DNA of 64,000 bases from Halorussus gelatinilyticus (GTDB taxonomy: Archaea > Halobacteriota > Halobacteria > Halobacteriales > Haladaptataceae), in the NCBI RefSeq assembly GCF_023238445.1, contig NZ_CP096658.1:2046001-2110000 (forward strand), given 5' to 3'. The notes under the pieces were generated by a model. The model made no database searches, was not told where the DNA came from, and was given only the letters and a program-made list of their open reading frames with translations. The first letter of the stretch is position 1. Every line of letters starts with the position of its first letter. The position numbers and the translations under genes are program-made. Positions 61,129 to 64,000 of the stretch are shown one piece after another.

Positions 61129-61297
61129 GTCCGCCGAGGGGTGGCATTAAGCCGCGGTTGTCGTGCGAGTCGGATTTTCACGCCGGATTACGCACCGCGT
61201 AGCTTTGGTGTTGGCGCGCGTCAGTGGGGTCGGACGAGGTACTTTCTGGCGGGGAGCCCCAACCTTCTTGGGGATGGTAATTATATCTAATTACGCA

Positions 61298-61465
61298 ATG
61301 GTCAGCCACTACGACGCGGTCCTCGCGGCTATCCCGCTGCTCTCCGGGGGAGGGTTTCTGGTCGGCCAGTTCACGGGGCTTCCCGGCGCTATCGCCGGCA
61401 TGATCGCCTCGCTCGCGGTAATCGGCCACGAACTGTTCAATCCGCCCGCCGACATCGGGGAGTGA
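61298..61465 (+). CDS. 55-residue membrane protein
   Basis: ATG 61298: MVSHYDAVLAAIPLLSGGGF, LVGQFTGLPGAIAGMIASLA, VIGHELFNPPADIGE. One or two helices with small residues. A TATA-like TTATATCTAATT (61280-61291) lies just upstream. Found as a short conserved hypothetical in haloarchaea, as far as I recall. Confidence 0.65.
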   Translation: MVSHYDAVLAAIPLLSGGGFLVGQFTGLPGAIAGMIASLAVIGHELFNPPADIGE

Positions 61466-61625
61466 CCGGCCCGTTCGGAAGTGGAGCTAACCGGCCCGTT
61501 CGGGAGAGACCCGACCGTCCGCTCGGTGGACCGACCAGCGGCGAAGCCCCGACGACTCCGAGGGTCGCCGACGGCCGCCTCGACTCAAAGGCTTTATCAG
61601 CGCGCCGGGACAAATCCGCAGTACT

Positions 61626-61907
61626 ATGGCCGAAAACAGGAAGAGCCGAACCGGAAGCGCCGGTCGCTTCGGCGCGCGATACGGCCGCGTCTCCCGCAAG
61701 CGCGTCGCCGACATCGAGAGCGACATGAACGCCGACCACACCTGTCCCGAGTGCGGGACCGACGACGTGGACCGGCAGGGCACCGGCATCTGGCAGTGTA
61801 GCAGTTGCGGATACAAGTACGCGGGCGGCACGTACCGTCCCGAGACGCCCGCCGGCCGGACGGTCACGCGCTCCATCCGTGCCGCGCTCGGCGAAGACGA
61901 AGAATGA
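61626..61907 (+). CDS. rpl37ae: 50S ribosomal protein L37Ae (eL43)
   Basis: 93 residues. [20 protein letters not shown] start and zinc site [40 protein letters not shown] identify eL43. Part of the large ribosomal subunit. Its stop overlaps the rpoP start (ATGA), the usual archaeal order. Confidence 0.97.
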   Translation: MAENRKSRTGSAGRFGARYGRVSRKRVADIESDMNADHTCPECGTDDVDRQGTGIWQCSSCGYKYAGGTYRPETPAGRTVTRSIRAALGEDEE

Positions 61908-62038
61908 GCTACAAATGTTCGCGGTGTAAGCGCGACGTGGAACTCGACGAGTACGGCGGCGTCCGCTGTCCGTACTGCGGCCACCGCGTCCTCCTGAAGG
62001 AGCGGAGCCGCGACGTGAAGGAAATCGACGTTCACTGA
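61904..62038 (+). CDS. rpoP: DNA-directed RNA polymerase subunit P (Rpo12)
   Basis: 44 residues from the ATG at 61904: [40 protein letters not shown]. The two CxxC knuckles and length are those of archaeal Rpo12. It joins the RNA polymerase core. Overlaps the ribosomal protein gene by 4 nt. Confidence 0.97.
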   Translation: MSYKCSRCKRDVELDEYGGVRCPYCGHRVLLKERSRDVKEIDVH

Positions 62039-62051
62039 TTCGCCTTTCTTC

Positions 62052-62372
62052 ATGGGCGATTCTTCTGAGGACCCGTCTCGCTCGCGCGACGCGACCGGTG
62101 AGCCTCGGGGCCGCGACCTGCCGGGCGACCGACCCCACGACGCGACGCTGCGATTCGAGTACGAGTCGCCCGCTCGCGCCCGCGTCGTCGCCCGCTCGGT
62201 CGCCCGAGAGGTCGGCGAAATCGACGGCGACCGCTCGGCCGCGGCGGTCGAACGCGAGGACGACGCCGTGGTCGTCCGCGTCGTCGCCGACGACCTCGTG
62301 GCGCTCCGCGCCGGCTGTAACACGTGGGGGTCGCTGGTCGAAGTCGCCGAACGAACGTCGAATCTCGCCTGA
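62052..62372 (+). CDS. pcc1: KEOPS complex subunit Pcc1
   Basis: 106 residues with a Pcc1/CTAG-like fold: DATLRFEYESPARARVVARS, VAREVGEIDGDRSAAAVERE, VVRVVADDLVALRAGCNTWG. KEOPS makes t6A37 in tRNAs; Pcc1 mediates dimerisation. The first 25 residues are an acidic extension common in haloarchaea. Follows rpoP by 13 nt. Confidence 0.92.
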   Translation: MGDSSEDPSRSRDATGEPRGRDLPGDRPHDATLRFEYESPARARVVARSVAREVGEIDGDRSAAAVEREDDAVVVRVVADDLVALRAGCNTWGSLVEVAERTSNLA

Positions 62373-62974
62373 CGGCTCGACCGAGTTTTCTCTCGCTGGG
62401 TGATTCTGCGACAAACGTCTGCGGTTCTGCACTCGTAGTCTCCATTAGTCGGCGCGTGCTGGCGCGGCCCTGTGCCGCGCCAACCGCGCGAGGTCTGCGC
62501 GAGCGGACGCGAGTGCAGGCTCGGAGGACGCGGGTTGTCCTCCGGTGGAGTCGGGAGCGGAGCGACCGACCGAGGCTGGGGAGGTGTGAGGCTGGGGTGG
62601 TGCAGGCGGTAGGGGACGGTGAAGAGCGGTACAGGGCGGTGCTGCGCTGTGTGGTCTTGACTGGCGTCGGCAGTAGCTAGCGCGTTCCCGAGGAAAGGAC
62701 GGAGACGCTAGCTGTCGCCGACGACGAGGAGTCTCCGGCAACCGCACGGCACCTCGTTCTCCCCAACCTCCTGCGGTCCTCACTTCGTTGATGGCCTCGT
62801 CGCTCGCACGCCGTTACTCGCGCGTGCCGAATCGCTGTATTCGTCGGAATATGGCTTTGGCTTCGACCCCGACGGCGACCTCTCAGACGACCGCGAACCG
62901 CCGGAACGGACGCTTTCGACTCCGGCGAAAACCGAAAGCGGGGGTTTTTCTGTCCGGGCCGCATTCCCGTAGGT
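62373..62974 (+). other. Gene-free structured region between pcc1 and prefoldin
   Basis: About 600 bases, GC-rich, without gene. It holds GAGGAC/GTCCTC arms (62524-62542), a tandem 16-nt repeat (GAGGCTGGGGAGGTGT at 62572-62587 and GAGGCTGGGGTGGTGC at 62588-62603), and a 14-of-17-bp inverted repeat with arms at 62666-62682 and 62706-62722 (AGCTAGCG/CGCTAGCT core). This may encode a structured RNA. Length, position and composition are not enough to name one. Confidence 0.45.
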
Positions 62975-63376
62975 ATGCAGGGCAACCTACCACCGGAAGC
63001 ACAAGAGAAACTCGAAGAACTGCAGGACCTACAGGAGACCGCACAGCAGGTCGCCATGCAGAAGAATCAGGCCGAGACCCAGCTCAACGAGGCCGAGACG
63101 GCTCTCGACGAACTCGACGACATCGACGAGGATACCACGATGTACCGCGAGGTCGGCGAGCTGTTCGTCAAGACGGGCTACGACGAGGCCCAGGACGACC
63201 TCGAAGAGAAGGTAGACAGCCTCGAAATCCGCGTCGAGACCCTCGAAAAGCAGGAGGAGCGCGTTCAGGAGCAGTTCGAGAGCCTCCAGTCCGAGCTCCA
63301 GAACATGCTCGGCGGCGGTGGCGGCCCCGGCGGCCCGCAGGGACCGGGCATGGGCGGCGGCGCCGGCGGCGCATAG
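62975..63376 (+). CDS. pfdB: Prefoldin subunit beta
   Basis: 133 residues: coiled-coil arms ([20 protein letters not shown], and the closing [20 protein letters not shown]) around the two beta-hairpin region [20 protein letters not shown], then a Gly-rich tail ([20 protein letters not shown]). It forms the hexameric chaperone with alpha subunits. The next gene begins directly after its stop. Confidence 0.95.
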   Translation: MQGNLPPEAQEKLEELQDLQETAQQVAMQKNQAETQLNEAETALDELDDIDEDTTMYREVGELFVKTGYDEAQDDLEEKVDSLEIRVETLEKQEERVQEQFESLQSELQNMLGGGGGPGGPQGPGMGGGAGGA

Positions 63377-63619
63377 ATGCCGACCGACGACGAAGTCGTG
63401 CAGACGGCCGCCGAAGCCGCCGAAGGTCTCATCTTCGCTCGGCTGAAGAACTCGGCGGTCAAGGACCTCGACGTGACCGTCGAGTTCGAGGAGGGCGTCC
63501 TCGACGTGGACGTGTACCTCAACGCACCGGAGGCCGACGACGAGGACGAGATTGCCGAGGACGCCGCGCTTGCGGCCCGGTCTGCGGTAGACGACCTTTT
63601 CGCCGACGCCGAGGACTGA
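63377..63619 (+). CDS. DUF3194 family protein
   Basis: 80 residues: VVQTAAEAAEGLIFARLKNS, AVKDLDVTVEFEEGVLDVDV, ALAARSAVDDLFADAED. This archaeal DUF3194 protein is often encoded next to prefoldin beta, as here. Helix-strand-helix; function unknown. Its ATG abuts the pfdB stop. Confidence 0.88.
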   Translation: MPTDDEVVQTAAEAAEGLIFARLKNSAVKDLDVTVEFEEGVLDVDVYLNAPEADDEDEIAEDAALAARSAVDDLFADAED

Positions 63620-63733
63620 CCTCGGTTCTCGCCGTTCTTCCGTTCGACTCGCCTCCCGTCGAGACGCGGGTAGGTTCGTCGGGTTTCGGGAGCGGTAACG
63701 ATTGCTTCGAGGACGAGCGACCCACGCCGCGAC

Positions 63734-64000
63734 TCAGTACAGCGACAGGTGTCCCGTGACCTTGTCCACGATGTCGTCGTCGGCCGGGCCGACCGCCAGC
63801 GCCGTCACGGTGCCGGGGTCGAGTTGGGTGTGGCCCGCGTCCCGGATTATCGCGTGGGGGACGCCCTCGGCCCGGGCCTTCTCGGCGAGGTCGAAGAGTT
63901 CGCTCTCGCCGTTGGCCTTCACGACGACTTTCTTCTGGCCCTCGCCCTTCCAGCGCTTCCGGGCCTTCGTGCCGGTCTCCTCGTAGGCCGACAGCGAGGC
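63734..64000 (-). CDS. pth2: Peptidyl-tRNA hydrolase Pth2 (5' end outside window)
   Basis: C-terminal 88 residues of an archaeal/eukaryotic-type hydrolase: [80 protein letters not shown], ending LY. It releases peptidyl-tRNA fragments from stalled translation. The gene continues past base 64000. Confidence 0.95.
   Translation of the reverse strand, partial: ASLSAYEETGTKARKRWKGEGQKKVVVKANGESELFDLAEKARAEGVPHAIIRDAGHTQLDPGTVTALAVGPADDDIVDKVTGHLSLY

Noticed and set aside
62683-62705. GAGGAAAG in the loop between the large inverted repeat arms, reminiscent of RNase P RNA conserved region I
   Set aside because: The other RNase P conserved regions cannot be recognised and the space before prefoldin is too short for a full archaeal RNase P RNA.

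Overview
The window is from a haloarchaeon (class Halobacteria). It carries archaeal-only informational genes (rpl37Ae, rpoP, pcc1, prefoldin beta, TruD, Pth2, stand-alone GMP synthase glutaminase subunit). The proteins are very acidic, GC is high, secreted proteins carry twin-arginine lipoprotein signals, and TATA boxes lie about 25-30 nt before start codons, which suggests leaderless mRNAs. The species is not identifiable from this sequence; a Halorussus-like genome is a guess.

Layout. (1) 1-5.4 kb: end of a sodium:solute symporter, an HD phosphohydrolase, and a four-gene overlapping operon of class II HMG-CoA reductase, an AtuA-type protein, its small partner and an unknown protein. This looks like a catabolic isoprenoid/mevalonate module. 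(2) 5.4-28.2 kb: an accessory island with lower-GC, plasmid- or virus-like genes. It holds a secreted protease, an ArdC/ImmA-like protein, DUF6610- and DUF6735-like proteins, a MntA/HepT pair, a wHTH/PemK pair, a TnpB insertion sequence, a RecA-like + CHAT protease + tiny membrane protein group, an OB-fold protein, PQQ propellers (one intact, one decayed), a huge conjugation-type ATPase with a nuclease-like tail, and a primase-like protein beside a gene-free stretch rich in TACACCC iterons. (3) 28.2-35.8 kb: lipoproteins, a CPBP protease, a PilB-like ATPase, and a PadR regulator divergent from an ABC exporter. (4) 35.9-45.6 kb: hydantoinase A/B genes, then a MoxR-associated cluster (DUF4129, two membrane proteins, DUF58, with MoxR on the other strand). 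(5) 45.7-64 kb: core chromosome with tRNA-Ser(CGA), TspO, a citramalate/isopropylmalate synthase, a hexapeptide acetyltransferase, guaA, DUF2070, a lipid kinase, two tandem Bat-type regulators, truD, ribosomal/RNA polymerase/KEOPS genes, prefoldin and pth2.

The most promising undescribed system is at 14987-17991. An operon of a KaiC/RecA-like protein with a damaged Walker A and a CHAT cysteine protease (His501/Cys532) faces, tail to tail with 2 nt between, a 48-residue one-helix membrane protein. It lies between a TnpB element and plasmid-type genes. The arrangement resembles protease-plus-membrane-effector defence modules; that function is inference. Other notable structure includes hairpin-fronted leaders repeated in the island, an extra omega-RNA-like scaffold upstream of TnpB, 15-codon mini-ORFs that couple translation, a gene split by one in-frame TGA, and a 118-nt nested palindrome.
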